From positions 17,914,501 through 17,978,500 of the forward strand of contig CAMQGK010000638.1 in assembly GCA_947000775.1 (NCBI GenBank): DNA of 64,000 bases, read 5' to 3'. Shown here piece after piece: positions 47,597-58,393 of the stretch (within the stretch, counting starts at the first letter, position 1; the number at the start of each line of letters is the position of its first letter). The notes beneath the pieces are model-generated. The model worked only from the letters and a program-made list of their open reading frames with translations, made no database searches and was not told the origin of the DNA. Source of the stretch: Pterois miles. Taxonomy: Eukaryota; Chordata; Actinopteri; Perciformes; Scorpaenidae. A program made the translations under genes and the position numbers.

Positions 47597-48717
47597 TCAA
47601 TGCTGAAGTGCCTTAAACTTGCATTCTCTCTAACAGCCAGCAGGGGGCGACTCCTCTGGTTGCAAAAAGAAGTCTGATTGTATAGAAGTCTATGAGAAAA
47701 TGATCCTACTTCTCACTTGATTTATTACCTCAGTAAACATTGTAAACATGAATTTATGGCCTCAGTTGCTAGTTTCAAGTCTTCTTCAATACAAGATGAT
47801 GTTTTTTTAGTAACTTGTGGTCCCATTCAGTCAAATAGACCATAACGCAGGGTATCCTTTAAGGCATGGCTACCTAGTGACTTTCAGGTCGCTGCCATGG
47901 TGTTGTCAGCATTTCTTCTTAGAAGTTTAAAAATCAAATAATAAAACATTTTATTTGGAGGTGCCTTTCAGGACACCCAGGGACATCTTACAAAGATCAA
48001 ATAAATAATTCAACAGATAAAAACAGCCAAATACGACAAAAACACCAGCAGGGCAAACATAACAAGAGACACTTAGGCAGACACGTATGGTGGGGGCGAG
48101 GTTGTCTGGGTTTTGTAGGTGAACAGAATGATTTTATAGTCAATCCAGTATTGAACAGGAAGCCAGTGTAGTTGGATGTGAGTGGAGATGATGTGGTTAG
48201 AGGATTTGGTGTGGGTGATGATCCGGGAAGCGGAGTTCTGAATCATTTGACGTCTGTTGAGCAGTTTGGAGGGAAGGCCAGAGAAAGCAGCGTTGCAGTA
48301 ATCAATCCGAGTTGTTACACATGCGTCAACCAAGACTTCTGCACTGGATTGGGACAGGGATGGGCAGAGTCTGGAAATGTTGCATATAGGTGGAAGAAAG
48401 CAGTCCTGATGAGGGTTTTTTTTATGAGGTGCAAATGAGTGGATGCTGTCTAGAGTGACATCAAGGCTCTTGACCTACATTTCAAAGTGTGTTTTCAGTT
48501 CATGAAAGTTAATTATAACCTTTTTGGTTGCTGAAAATGTCTTAGTCAGCATTCGTACTTGGCTCCACCCTCTTGTGTCACTTCTGGTTGCCACATGGCG
48601 ACGGTTGGAAAACAAAAAGGCGGCGGACAAAATGCTGAACTTAAGGCTTCAGAACCGTAGTCCACAAACCAATGGGTGACGTCACAGTGACTTTGTCCAC
48701 TTCTTATATACAGTCTT
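47597..48717 (+). repeat. Mid-repetitive element MX, copy 3, split by a LINE fragment
   Basis: The left half (47597-47931) runs from 'gaagtgccttaaacttgcat' to 'cttcttagaagtttaa'. The right half resumes at about 48481 with 'ttcaaagtgtgttttcagtt' and ends 'ctttgtccacttcttatata' then 'cagtc' near 48716. Copies 1 and 2 are continuous across this point, so the 47932-48480 segment is an insertion. Confidence 0.8.
47932..48480 (-). pseudogene. LINE fragment inserted in MX copy 3
   Basis: On minus, a frame at about 48073-48480 reads in order VKSLDVTLDS (frame of 48460), then VDACVTTRIDYCNAAFSGLP (48270-48330), then IQNSASRIITHTKSSNH and HWLPVQYWIDYKIILFTYKT. This is the C-terminal block that follows the RT domain in L2-like LINEs. 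Below 48060 is an A/T-rich 3' part. It is 5'-truncated and inactive, and close in type to the LINE at 15060-16630 (which has IQNAAARL and HWFPIKFRISYKILL). Confidence 0.85.
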
Positions 48718-49400
48718 TGTTAGCAACAGAGAGCTCCTCAGCTGTAGAGAGACTGAATTGCCCCTCTGTAGATTTTAAATTAAAGGAACATAAGAAAACA
48801 TAAACAAACAAGACCTACTTAACTTTGAAAGTGGTGTCCAAATATGGAGCAGGTGCATTAAAAAAGAAGGGCAAAGCGGAGTTAAAGTTGAACAGAAGGT
48901 GAGGTGAGACTTAGAGCGCTGACAGAATAAAGCTGGTTATAGCGAGGCCTCGCATCTCGTAAATCATGGAGCGTTTTCAGACCACCATATGATGCCAGTT
49001 GACTAAGTCATTGATCCTCCTTTTCAGAGACGGTCCCCCACCGAGAGCTGGAACCCGGCCAAATGCACCAAACTCGCACAATATGTGTGATTGTAATGGA
49101 TCACACCGTCACATACACGCACACACATAATAACCAGTACAGTCTGTAAAACTAAGACCAGTCTAACCAGGCCACATTCAGAAGCCCTGTCAATTTGTTT
49201 AACAACAGCACAGACTGATTTGGGATGAGGCCAATTTTTCGCAACCCATATCTCCCCCAAGGCTCTGAATTTTTACGATGACATCTCGGTCGTAGATCCT
49301 TCACAGCAATCTTTTACTTTGTTTTATTGTTTTTCATTTCCCTTTTTCTTGTTTTTCTTTTTTTTTAAGATGAAGCATTTATGATCATGTCTCTCAGGGT
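48718..49400. other. Unassigned DNA
   Basis: T-rich at 49318-49368. No gene recognised. Confidence 0.35.
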
Positions 49401-49404
49401 TGTC

Positions 49405-50060
49405 ATCACAATTTAGTCCCACCAGGCGAGGATATGAATGGCTCATATGCATGGGAACTGGAGCATTTACATCAATTCTCATTGAAACTGCAGTCGCATG
49501 CCGCTGCGTGTCCTGATAAGAAAATCAGGCAGAGGAGCTGTGAAGAATTAGAAAACAAGACAAATCTGTTACCCGTGTGTACCTCTCAGGAGGCCTCTGA
49601 AACGGCATCCTTTCATGTATAATACAGACCTTCAAAATAATTGCCTCTTTCTTGTCAATCCTTTTTCTTCTTTTCTCCCTCTCACACGCTCCTCACAGCA
49701 CCTTTGAAGGAAAGGTCTAGTAATTATTATATGCAATTTTCTTCTGCATTGGTAAGTTTTGAACTAAAAAGCAACAAACTCTGGCAGAGAGATTTATCTC
49801 CGCTTTCCTAATCAATGTCATTTGTCAATGCCGACAAAGTGGATCAAGCAAATAGCTACATGTGGATTATGATCAAAGACTGTTTGTTAAACAGCAAAGA
49901 CAAAGCGTTCCTATTGTGAAATGGGTTTCTCTCACCATATCTCCATAGAGATGCTTTCGAAGGACTTTTTTATTTTTGGAAATTTTGCATCTTATCCTTT
50001 CATGCTCCAGGCATGACAAAACTTATTTTAGCCACCTAAAAGAAAGGCTCACTTAAAAAA
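49405..50060. other. Long repeat-poor segment, possible conserved noncoding element
   Basis: About 650 bases with no shared repeats. It holds 'gtctagtaattattatatgc' (TAAT cores), 'caatgtcatttgtcaatgcc', 'ggattatgatcaaag' (TCF-like ATCAAAG) and 'gctttcctaatcaatg'. This is the largest such block in the window. No protein-like frame. Conservation untested. Confidence 0.3.
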
Positions 50061-51300
50061 ATGTAAACTAAGTGTACGCTATTTTCTGACGCCAAATGTA
50101 AAGTGAAACATAGATAATGTTTTTGCCATCTTCGGCTTCAGAGAGATTATAGATATGTTTTGGTTCAGTTCCCTGTGGAAAGGAGAAGGAAAAGGCAGTC
50201 TGATGGCAAGATAAAGCAGTGACAATATTTTTAATATAGTATGCACTTAAATAGGTGTTTTTCTTTTTGTTTTTTTTTTTTAGGTAAGCCTTTCTTTAAA
50301 GTTGCTAAAATACATTCTCCTGCCATCTCCGTCCACAGCATGGTATCGCTTTGCTCCAGTGTCGGCGCTTCTGTCAGCTTCTCTCCACGTCCATTGTGAA
50401 CTTGGCATTTGAGGACTTTCTCACCTGTTATACTCAATATTTTACCACATAATTTTCAGTAATGATCGCTCAATATACTAAGTCACTTGCTCTGAAATAA
50501 TACAAAAAAAAGTTTCAACATATTCGTGGTTTGCAGAAACAGAATTTTAACTTTCTCCTGGTGGCTGAGCTGGTGAGCCATAGATAGAAAGATAATGGGT
50601 GCCACATTAAAATCAAACCACCAAAATCCAACTACATCGGTCGTTTCAACTACAAACGATGTTTCTTCTAAATTCAGATGCAAGCAGTCAGAACTGTTTT
50701 TGGATGGTTTTTGCACATCCTAGCTTGTGCCTTCACAATATACAGTATGTGCCATGGTAGGAGATGCCACTGGGGAGGACTTCCTCCCAGAAGACCTGGG
50801 TCTCCAGAACCACAAGAGCATGTGGACTTCAGGGAAACAACTAGTGTCCACATCAGGTTTCATCATCACTTCAGCTCCCAGTCATGACAGACCACAATTA
50901 TGCAGCCTTGTAAATGGTGTATTTCTTTGTTTTACAGTTTTCATTGTGTAATGGGAGGTAAATCAAAAACGTATAAACATTGTTTTCTTGCCATCAGATT
51001 TAAATTGTTCGTGCTTCAGAATTAATTTTTTTCTTTTGTACAAAACAAGAGAAGCAACAATGGTGATAAACAATGCTTGTCAAAATGAATATCCAATGAC
51101 ACCTCTGCATTGAAAACAAAATAAACTGCATGGATAAAAAAAACACAGAACTCTGGCCATTTCCTTTCAACAAAACTACCAGATAAGGAGATTAATTTGT
51201 CTAGTTGCTCTTTTCTGCTCCTCTCTTCCAGTTCCCTTTCCATTTGCATTTGGTGGTACGTGTACGTCCTTAGAAAATTCAGTGTTTTCTCACTGTGTCA
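50061..51300. other. Unassigned DNA
   Basis: T run near 50268-50281. The frames around 50678-50951 share no domain. No gene supported. Confidence 0.35.
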
Positions 51301-51612
51301 TTTGCTTTTTACTTGACTGGATGCGGTTTTGCTGGATGAGGCGGCTGCAGATGGTGATGGTACCATACCAGTGGTTCTGTTGGAGCTCTGGCTGAGTGTT
51401 CAGCTGAGTGGGGGTCAGGACAGTCTGAGGTATCTCCCGTCATGCTGGTTATGAGCTCGTATGCTGCAGTATGTTTGTTTCCCATGGCACTGTGCATGGC
51501 AGGGATGAATTTCCAGCTGTTGCTCGTCCACCTGTTCCCATGCCAGTTTTTGGAAGAATGAGATCCACAAGTTAGTCTCAATTCACTGAGAATTTTTCTG
51601 GGAAGAATCCCC

Positions 51613-51660
51613 AATAAGATAAGATAAACTTTTATTGATCTCCCTTGGGAGAAATGTTGG
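51613..51660 (-). repeat. Retroposon 3' tail
   Basis: On minus: 'tttctcccaagggagatcaa' then TAAAAGTTTATCTTATCTTATT. This is the same tail type as at 28988-29043 and SINE family A. The adjacent minus frame (51309-51737) has no recognised domain. Confidence 0.6.
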
Positions 51661-53405
51661 GATATATTATTATATTCCACAATAAAACAGGATGTAGTTC
51701 TGCAGAAATGGCTCTTTAACTTTCTTATGATATGCATAATGAAACATGTGCCACCAAGTCATTTTAGCACAATCGTTACCATACGCACATTAAACTCTCA
51801 CCTTACACCTGTGAAAAGGTGGTCATATTCCTCACACAAGTTGGTGAATCTTAGCGTCTGCTCGAATGGCCCTGCAGATAATATAAATCCAATATATAGG
51901 CTTTATTGTGAATGAACAAAATTGCATGCGTACATTTCCATACTACATACGGGATAGGCAACACACTCAAATACAGAAATGTTTTTACAAATAAGGACCA
52001 AATTATGACTACATTTGATATTATTTACATTAGAAGACTCTTGTTTTTTTGTCTGTACTGTATATTTGGCATAACACTGCACAGTGTAGCACTATAGCCT
52101 ATACTTCTACATATTTCTGTTTCATGATATAGATAATTAGCATTTGAGACCTGCATGATTCAAGTGGCCTAATGTTTTAATATGGAAATTGTTTTACACA
52201 TTCATACATTTTTTTTTAAAATCGCAGTTGGTGAGACTACATCACTACGCCCATATTGTAATAATTTGGGGGTAATTAAATTAGTGAAGTCTGGACATTT
52301 GGATTCAGCTTAAGAGTCTGTAGTAGTAGTGTGTACAGTGGTGCTTTGAGCTAAATGCTACCACACTCAATAACATGGTAATATTAATTTTGCAAGTATA
52401 TCATCATTAATTTTTTTCCTGATAATAGTGCAAGATGAAAATTTAAAGGTTCTCTATATTATTTTATGGTGAGGACAGTAAGTTGGGAGTAAACTAGCCA
52501 ACAACACCACCCGAGGAAATACTAAACAAAACCTTGAATACTTTTCTGGTAGATTAGTAAAATAAGCAAAATATAGTTGCAGAATAAGTCAATTATTTTA
52601 TTATAATTAATAAAAGAAAAAGCACTAAATACGAGACTGGAGCTGTAGGGAAAGAAATTATTAAACAGATTTAAAATTGATTTTCAAATTAATATTGCAT
52701 GATTAAAACTATTCTATTTTAACAATAGCTAAAAAAGGCCTAGTGCAAAATTTAATGTGACCTTATATCTTCCAGTCCAAGATGAAACTAAACTAAGCTG
52801 AGGCCACTGTTGGAGAGGCAGATTACACTGAGGAGGGTGCAGGGGTGGTACCACTTAGTCGCCTTAAACTCAGACTATGGTGCAGTCTATTTGTGTCCCA
52901 GTGCTCTTAACTCACATGCTTTAGGTGGAAGTACCTCACCATAGGTGCCTAGCCTCCCAACAAAGTGACTCTCAGTTTCTGAAACAAAGACAATTAAACT
53001 ACTATCACTGAATAAAGACAACCAACCCAGTTGGTTAAATAACTCAAAGCAAATTAATAAACTAGGGCAAAATGAACAAAACAATTGCTCTAACAAATCA
53101 AAAGTAGCATGAATATAAATGGGGAAAAATCAAGTAAGGGGTGAAAACAATGAGTAAATTAAAGGGGAAAAAACAAGTGTAAAGGGGGCAAAAACAGCAG
53201 AAGCGTTATTTTATGTCAGTCGTAAATCAAGTAAATGTTAACAGGGCTAATAATGCTGATACTTAATGTCACTCACTACTGAGCCACATTAGATTACTCA
53301 GCAGAAGTAGTGGAGCTGTGGGCCGGTGTAAGGGATGTGTCATGAAGCTAAAACAAAAAGGCAAAGATCTCACTACACATGATATAAAAGATGAACTACA
53401 GTTTA
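51661..53405. other. Unassigned AT-rich DNA
   Basis: AT-rich at 52130-52730. From about 52800 to 53400, and again 53740-54050, the sequence surrounds the SINE copy and looks continuous. It could be part of a larger unidentified retroelement (minus ATGAATAAAACACAGAG near 53973 has a poly-A-signal look), which I cannot confirm. Confidence 0.3.
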
Positions 53406-53408
53406 AAA

Positions 53409-53728
53409 GAAGAAGGGGAAATTCAATTTTTACACTCTGTTGTTAACTTATACACGGTACATGCAGACCCGAACACACATGCACAAACATGCAACAATGG
53501 AGAGATGTCAGAGTGATGGGGCTGCTCCTGACAAGCGCCCCAAGCAGTTGGGGGTTTGGTGCCTTGCTCAGGGGCACCTCGGCGTGCCCAAGAGGTAAAC
53601 TGGCACCTCTCCGCTCCAGTTCACACTCAGTTTTTGGTCCATGGCGGGACTTGAACCGGTGACCCTCCGGTTCCCAAGCCAACTACAGACTACAGACTTC
53701 AGCCTACAGACTGAGCTACTGCCGCCCC
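53409..53728 (-). mobile_element. tRNA-derived SINE family A, copy 2
   Basis: Same order as copy 1. The tRNA-like head is at about 53728, the B box GGTTCAAGTCC is on minus (near 53646-53656), and the body is 'ctcaggggcacctcggcgtg'. The tail is GAATTTCCCC with only a short GAA run at 53409-53416. Between the A and B boxes a small local duplication ('ctacagactacagact...ctacagactgag') enlarges the head, which would disturb pol III box spacing. Confidence 0.85.
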
Positions 53729-54190
53729 CGGCAAAAGGCAGTTTCATACACCTGCACCAATTCAACACAACAACAGCATGACAGGCAGAAGCAAGAGAGG
53801 ACTTACCAGGCCCCAGGTGCATTATAAAGCCTGGCCTGTTTAGTGGGTTGGTGGCGGAGGAGTCAGGTAAACGGCTGCGTTCTAGGACTGCATAAAGATA
53901 TAGAGGTGTAAGGTCTACCTGAGCCGAGAATGAAGTCGCTCTCTCTGTGTGCTGTAATCGGAGTTTCTCTGTGTTTTATTCATGTACGGTGGTTACAGCT
54001 GATAGCTCCATCTGACCGTGTACCAGGAAGTGTAGCACCCACCCTGCAGTTAATCCTCAGGTGAACACTCTTAGCTCTGTCAGTACTGTTGGTGTTGTTT
54101 GCACTGTTAGCGCTGTTAGCTTCGACCCACTGGCTCGGCCATCTCCATACTGAGAGCCGTTTGGCAATAGATACGCTCTGAATATAGTAT
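53729..54190. other. Unassigned DNA
   Basis: See the note on the 52800-54050 block. 54060-54180 holds 'gctgttagc' words typical of fish dispersed repeats. No gene. Confidence 0.3.
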
Positions 54191-54194
54191 CTTT

Positions 54195-54500
54195 AAGAGG
54201 TCACCAAAATTATTCTAATTTATCCTGAAGGGACATGAATTGTCTGTTTCACGGCAATCTATTCAATAGTTGGTTCAAAAACCCAAATGTCAACCTCACA
54301 ATGGCACCTGAGGAAAACTTGTAGGATTGTTTAAGTCAAGTGGATGCATAATTTTGGAAGTTTAATGTGCCAATCCATCAAGTAATATTTCACGGGATAA
54401 GTGAAAACTTTGACTGCTAGTGGTGCTCGGGGAGAAGTCAGGGATAATCAGAATTATTAGGTGTTATCCTCTGGACACCAAGCATGTCTGTATACATTTG
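54195..54500 (+). repeat. Dispersed repeat family P, copy 2
   Basis: Shares 'ggcaatctattcaatagttg', a '(t)ggtgctcgggg' step and 'tatcctctggacacca' style text with 1680-1975. Strongly diverged. Confidence 0.4.
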
Positions 54501-55245
54501 TAAGAAAACGAAAGTTATATTTCAAGCTCCTTAATTTCAAAATTCAGATTCAAATTGGATCAGTGAAATTTAGACTTCAAGCCTGAACGTCGTGTTTGCT
54601 CAGAAAAAGTCATTGGCCTGAGTCTGATAAGGTTACATTAATTCCGTCAGCCATATTATCCAAAGAAAGAGGAAAAAAAAAATATAATTTTTGAATTTGC
54701 CTGACATGACGTACTGGAAATTTCAAAGAGACTAATTCACACCACATACATTGAAAGTAATGCATTTTAAAGGAAACTATTCAATTGCTATTCAGTGGTA
54801 TTTAAATTCTGATATTAAATATTCAGCAGTGGTACATTTCAGGTGTTCAGTTACTTATAAAATGATTACCGCCTTCCTTTGCTTTCATATCATTGTGCCA
54901 CCAGCACATCTGCAGACACGTGTCAGCACACCCAGTTATCCAGATGTCCCTCAGGCAGTGGTCAAATTACTTTGTTTCCACCAGTGTTGTTTGTTCAACA
55001 AGGTCACATCCAGGTAAACATGTAGGTCAAAGGTTACAGCATTGCTAGACAGCTGCAAAAGTCATTGATGGAGCGTAAACATCTTGTTCCTCTCGGTGTT
55101 GTCAAGCCTTTTCTCTCACGCTGATTGAACTTTTTTTTCTTTTTCTGAGCTGGAGCTTAAAACTAATGAGAAAATGAAAGATAATGACTCAGTGGAGATG
55201 TTGACCTCTGAACAGAGGACAGATATAAATATTTTGAAGGTGTGA
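54501..55245. other. Unassigned DNA
   Basis: No gene recognised. The frame at 54751-55017 lacks a domain. Confidence 0.35.
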
Positions 55246-55249
55246 GCAC

Positions 55250-55585
55250 TCCTCAGCACCTATTCATCCACAACGGTGCGGGAGGCGCACATAAATCAAA
55301 TGCAAAGTGATATTTATTCGCCTCCTGAACTATTTACTTACCGCCAATAAAGGTGGGATTTATGTGGCTATTAAGACGAGTGTTTCTGAATGGACAGGGG
55401 CTGCATCCGAGGCCACTTTATGGATTAGATGCAATAAAATCCAGTGATAAAACAATATGGAAGCCGTGGACCTGGCCGTCAATCAAAGGGAAGTATGATA
55501 AGTAAGTTCATTAATTTTAATGGAATAAACTCTTCTGGATCATGCATCAGCCGTCGCCGCTGGTCAATGTATTTCTTGTCTTAAT
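55250..55585. other. Repeat-poor segment dense in developmental TF-like words
   Basis: TCAATCAAAGG at 55479-55489 joins a PBX-like TCAATCA to a TCF/LEF-like ATCAAAGG. Also 'aacaatatgg' (SOX-like), 'tttatggatt' and 'tttatgtggc' (HOX/CDX-like), 'gttcattaatttta' (TAAT cores) and 'caaatgcaaagtg' (octamer-like). No shared repeats. It lies about 0.4 kb upstream of the GA tract and the possible first exon. An enhancer reading is inference. Confidence 0.35.
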
Positions 55586-55649
55586 ACAGCGTTTTAACCC
55601 AGACGGAAAGGAAGCTATCCGCACCCTGCTGTAGGCCATGAATCAAACA

Positions 55650-55928
55650 GGGAGGATGAGGAGGTGAGGCTGGTGGTGGAGGGTAAAGAGAGGGTAGAGA
55701 CATGAGAGAGGTGCCCCAGGCTCATTTTCCAGCACTGTGGACAAGGTGATGTCACCACATGCTTCAGTGAGGGATCTCCCACAGAGAGAGGAGGGGGGTT
55801 GTTACAAGGAGACAGGAAGGGAGATAGGCAGGGGAAGAGATAGACTGAGAGGAAAAAAGAGGAGAAACCGAGACCTAGAGAGAGGAAAGGGGGAGTAGAG
55901 GAGAGATTTGGGATTTGGATTGTGCAGC

Positions 55929-55987
<59 letters not shown>

Positions 55988-55998
55988 AGGGGAAAAGT
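55650..55998 (+). repeat. Polypurine tract upstream of a possible first exon
   Basis: Nearly all A/G on plus over about 350 bases apart from a mixed patch at 55700-55790. It includes the GA microsatellite and 'gggaggggaaaag'. GA/CT tracts are frequent in vertebrate promoters and 5' leaders. Confidence 0.65.
55935..55984. repeat. (AG)n microsatellite, about 25 units
   Basis: Uninterrupted AG for about 50 bases within the larger polypurine tract. Confidence 0.97.
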
Positions 55999-56193
55999 TG
56001 GACACGGACAATCCTGCAGTAACTTTTCTTCTTCTTTTCTTTTCTCCGTGGAAGAAGACTCAAGAAAAAAAAAAAGACAAAAGACACACTGGATTACATT
56101 TGAATTGCATTAGCGTGATTCTCCTGGATACATACGCGCTTTTGTTTCCGGATTAATGTGGTCGCAAATTTGTGGATTTATCAATAGTTGAAG
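55990..56193 (+). other. Possible untranslated first exon with 5' splice donor
   Basis: After the GA tract the sequence becomes repeat-free and ends at AAG|GTATGG (GT at 56194-56195), a good donor. The only ATG in the last 40 bases (56155) opens a 12-codon frame that stops at TGA (56188-56190), before the donor, as in many 5' leaders. The left border is arbitrary, since the transcription start is unknown and no TATA box was seen. It could pair with the acceptor at 63931 to make a 5'-UTR intron of about 7.7 kb. This is inference, and other donor-like sites exist by chance. Confidence 0.25.
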
Positions 56194-56405
56194 GTATGGC
56201 TTTTTGGGACTTTTACTGACGTGCTGGCGAGGCTTGATGTGTCTGAAAGCGATGTAAGTTTTATAGAAACGTCGCAGTAAAAGGCAGGAAGACCGCAGCT
56301 GGTAACGTGACTGTGGTGGAAGTTTAGTCTGAAACTTTTGCGGTAGTTTCACATCGCAACAGCATTAATAAATACAATAGACTACATCACATGGGAATAT
56401 TCTGC
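56194..56405. other. Unassigned DNA after the donor site
   Basis: Repeat-free, would be the start of the proposed intron. No other feature. Confidence 0.3.
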
Positions 56406-57075
56406 CTATTCAGCAGTGGACTGTAACCAAGTACATTTACTCAAGTAGCCTACTGTACTTTTGCACTTGAGTATTTCCATTTTCTGCTACTTTATGGTCC
56501 TGTATCAGTACATTTACAAGCTAGTATTGTGCTTTTTACTACACGTCGTGTATTTGACTCTGATTATTTATTCAAAATACAAATCAACCAGCCTTTACTA
56601 GTTGCAGTATTAGTGACATGAATGGATCACTAATGAGAACGCATGATGAGTACTTTTACCTGTGGTACAATAGTATATTCTGATGCTAATGTACATTTAT
56701 TTAGGTGATAATTTGAATGATGGGAATTGTACTTTTCCATAATCTGCTACTGTATACTTCTACTCCATTACATTTTCTGAAGCCAGTATTGCACTTTTTA
56801 CTCCTCCACATTTATTTGACATTAGTTACTAGTTACTTTGCATAATAAGATTATTATTACAAAATAAAACTAATAAATTATGATAGCTTTACCAACAGCA
56901 ATATTAGTGATGTGACATGAATGCATCAATAATTGTAATGTATGAGTACTTTTATTTCTGAAACTATAGTATACTGTATTTTGATGCTAATAATGTACTT
57001 ATGTACTCTTACTTTATTAATGTACTTTTACTTAAGTAAGAGTTTGAATGAAGGACTTACTTGTAGAGTACTGTT
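56406..57075. repeat. Teleost 'tactttt/acttaag' repeat in two tandem copies
   Basis: Copy one runs about 56406-56740 and copy two about 56730-57075. Shared order: 'ctgctact', 'cagtattgcactttttact', 'atttgac', 'cagtattagtgacatgaat', 'gatgagtacttttacct', 'atactgtattttgatgctaa'. It matches a common fish repeat of unassigned class. It leads straight into the 41-bp tandem array. Confidence 0.7.
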
Positions 57076-57117
57076 ACACTGTTGTATTGCCACTTTTACA
57101 CTTACTTGGCTCATACA

Positions 57118-57217
57118 CAACAAGTATACAGAAAAGTCTAAGTATACTTAGCTCATGCAGACAAGTACACAGAAAAGTCTAAGTATACTTAGCTCATATT
57201 GACAAGTATACAGAAAA
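57118..57217. repeat. 41-bp tandem repeat, locus 2 (about 2.4 units)
   Basis: Units begin 'acaagtatacagaaaagtct' and continue 'aagtatacttagctcatgcag'. The period is exactly 41 (57118, 57159, 57200). Nearly identical in unit to 7722-7800. Confidence 0.9.
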
Positions 57218-57730
57218 GTAGTGATGCTGATTTTCCGTTCATGTCCGAGCCAGGCCTTAATACTACACATCATGGTCTGACTTGTTACTGTAAGTCCTTG
57301 TGGCTTGCATCCAAAACCCCCTGTGGCACGGAAAAGCCTCTGAGCAGCAGCACTGTGATTGGATCTGCTGCATGCATATCATTTGGGCTAAGTAATGTCT
57401 GAGCAGAGCACTGCACTGATTTCAGACCAGTGTCCAAAATCTAACTTCTTTCTCTACCTGGGGAAAAATGGGAAAGAGCTTAGCTTGAATGCCACAGTCA
57501 CATCTGTTTCCCTCATTACTCAGCCATCCCATGTTTGCTGACTTTCGCATCCTGTCTGTGGACACATCTTGAAAGTTTTTGAGGATTCCCCTCAGCAACA
57601 TGTGGAACAACTCAGTGTTACACGTATTTATTTCACCATAGAGCTGCCTCTTGAGAGAAAATAATGAGATTTATTTCTCTGATCAGAGGTGTCAGTCTCT
57701 CCACTGGTACCTCTTCACCTTCAGTGAACA
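57218..57730. other. Unassigned DNA
   Basis: No gene recognised; the minus frame at 57422-57610 lacks a domain. Confidence 0.35.
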
Positions 57731-57773
57731 ACATATCTTTTTGTTGAACGTTGTTTCAACAAAAAGATAATGT
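57731..57773. repeat. Long perfect hairpin
   Basis: ATCTTTTTGTTGAA (57735-57748), a 6-base loop, then TTCAACAAAAAGAT (57755-57768), a perfect 14-bp stem. It extends by four more pairs across a one-base bulge (ACAT / ATGT). It contains a run of A/T and no terminator-like context applies in eukaryotes. Confidence 0.9.
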
Positions 57774-58393
57774 AAAAAGCTTGGAAACCTTTGCAGTATC
57801 TCCAGGGACACTCACAGGTTCTACTCCCTCTTCAGATCCTGGGGAATGTAGCCCTGTTAACAATACAAATTGATATCCTTGAATTTGACTAAGTGTTGCT
57901 CACTTAACCTGCTGCAGGCTGCACACGCAGTGTTTAGCCGTGGGCCATGCAGTATATGTTTCATTTACTGCTGTGCAATGTGCCTGCAGCTAATTGTACC
58001 ACCCATTTGACTCCTTGCTTATTCAGGTCAGCAGTGAAGTGGTCATTAAGCAGAAATGGTCAGACTTCAGCAGGTCATCTGCCTGCTGAAGAAGGACTCA
58101 ACTGTGCATAGCATGGGCTTGAGGCCAACCAGCCCGTGCCGTCAGAGTAGGTGTCACATTAAGTCATTACTTCTGTAAGTGGACCAAAAGTGTCCATTGC
58201 AGTGTAACTTTGTGGCAACCCTGAGCAGAGGGAGGGTTGTGTGTGTTCAAACCTCCATTTGTTCCCAATCTGTGACTGTGCTGGTCTGTTTCTCATTCAC
58301 AAATATTCAAGCAACGGCCCTGAGCACAGCCCAGTATGTAAGACTAGTAAAAACTTGCCTCAGTCTCCCTTGAGTGTCATGCAGCTTTGTATA
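57774..58393. other. Unassigned DNA
   Basis: No gene recognised. Confidence 0.35.

Noticed and set aside
51309..51737. 142-residue minus frame next to a retroposon tail
   Set aside because: I looked for transposase or zinc-finger motifs and found none; it may be transposon-derived but I cannot show it.
52800..54050. LTR retrotransposon around SINE A copy 2
   Set aside because: A poly-A-signal-like word and continuity across the SINE were suggestive, but no paired LTRs, primer-binding site or gag/pol motif were found.
57731..57773. Bacterial terminator or microRNA
   Set aside because: Organism is eukaryotic, and the stem is too short for a typical pre-miRNA.
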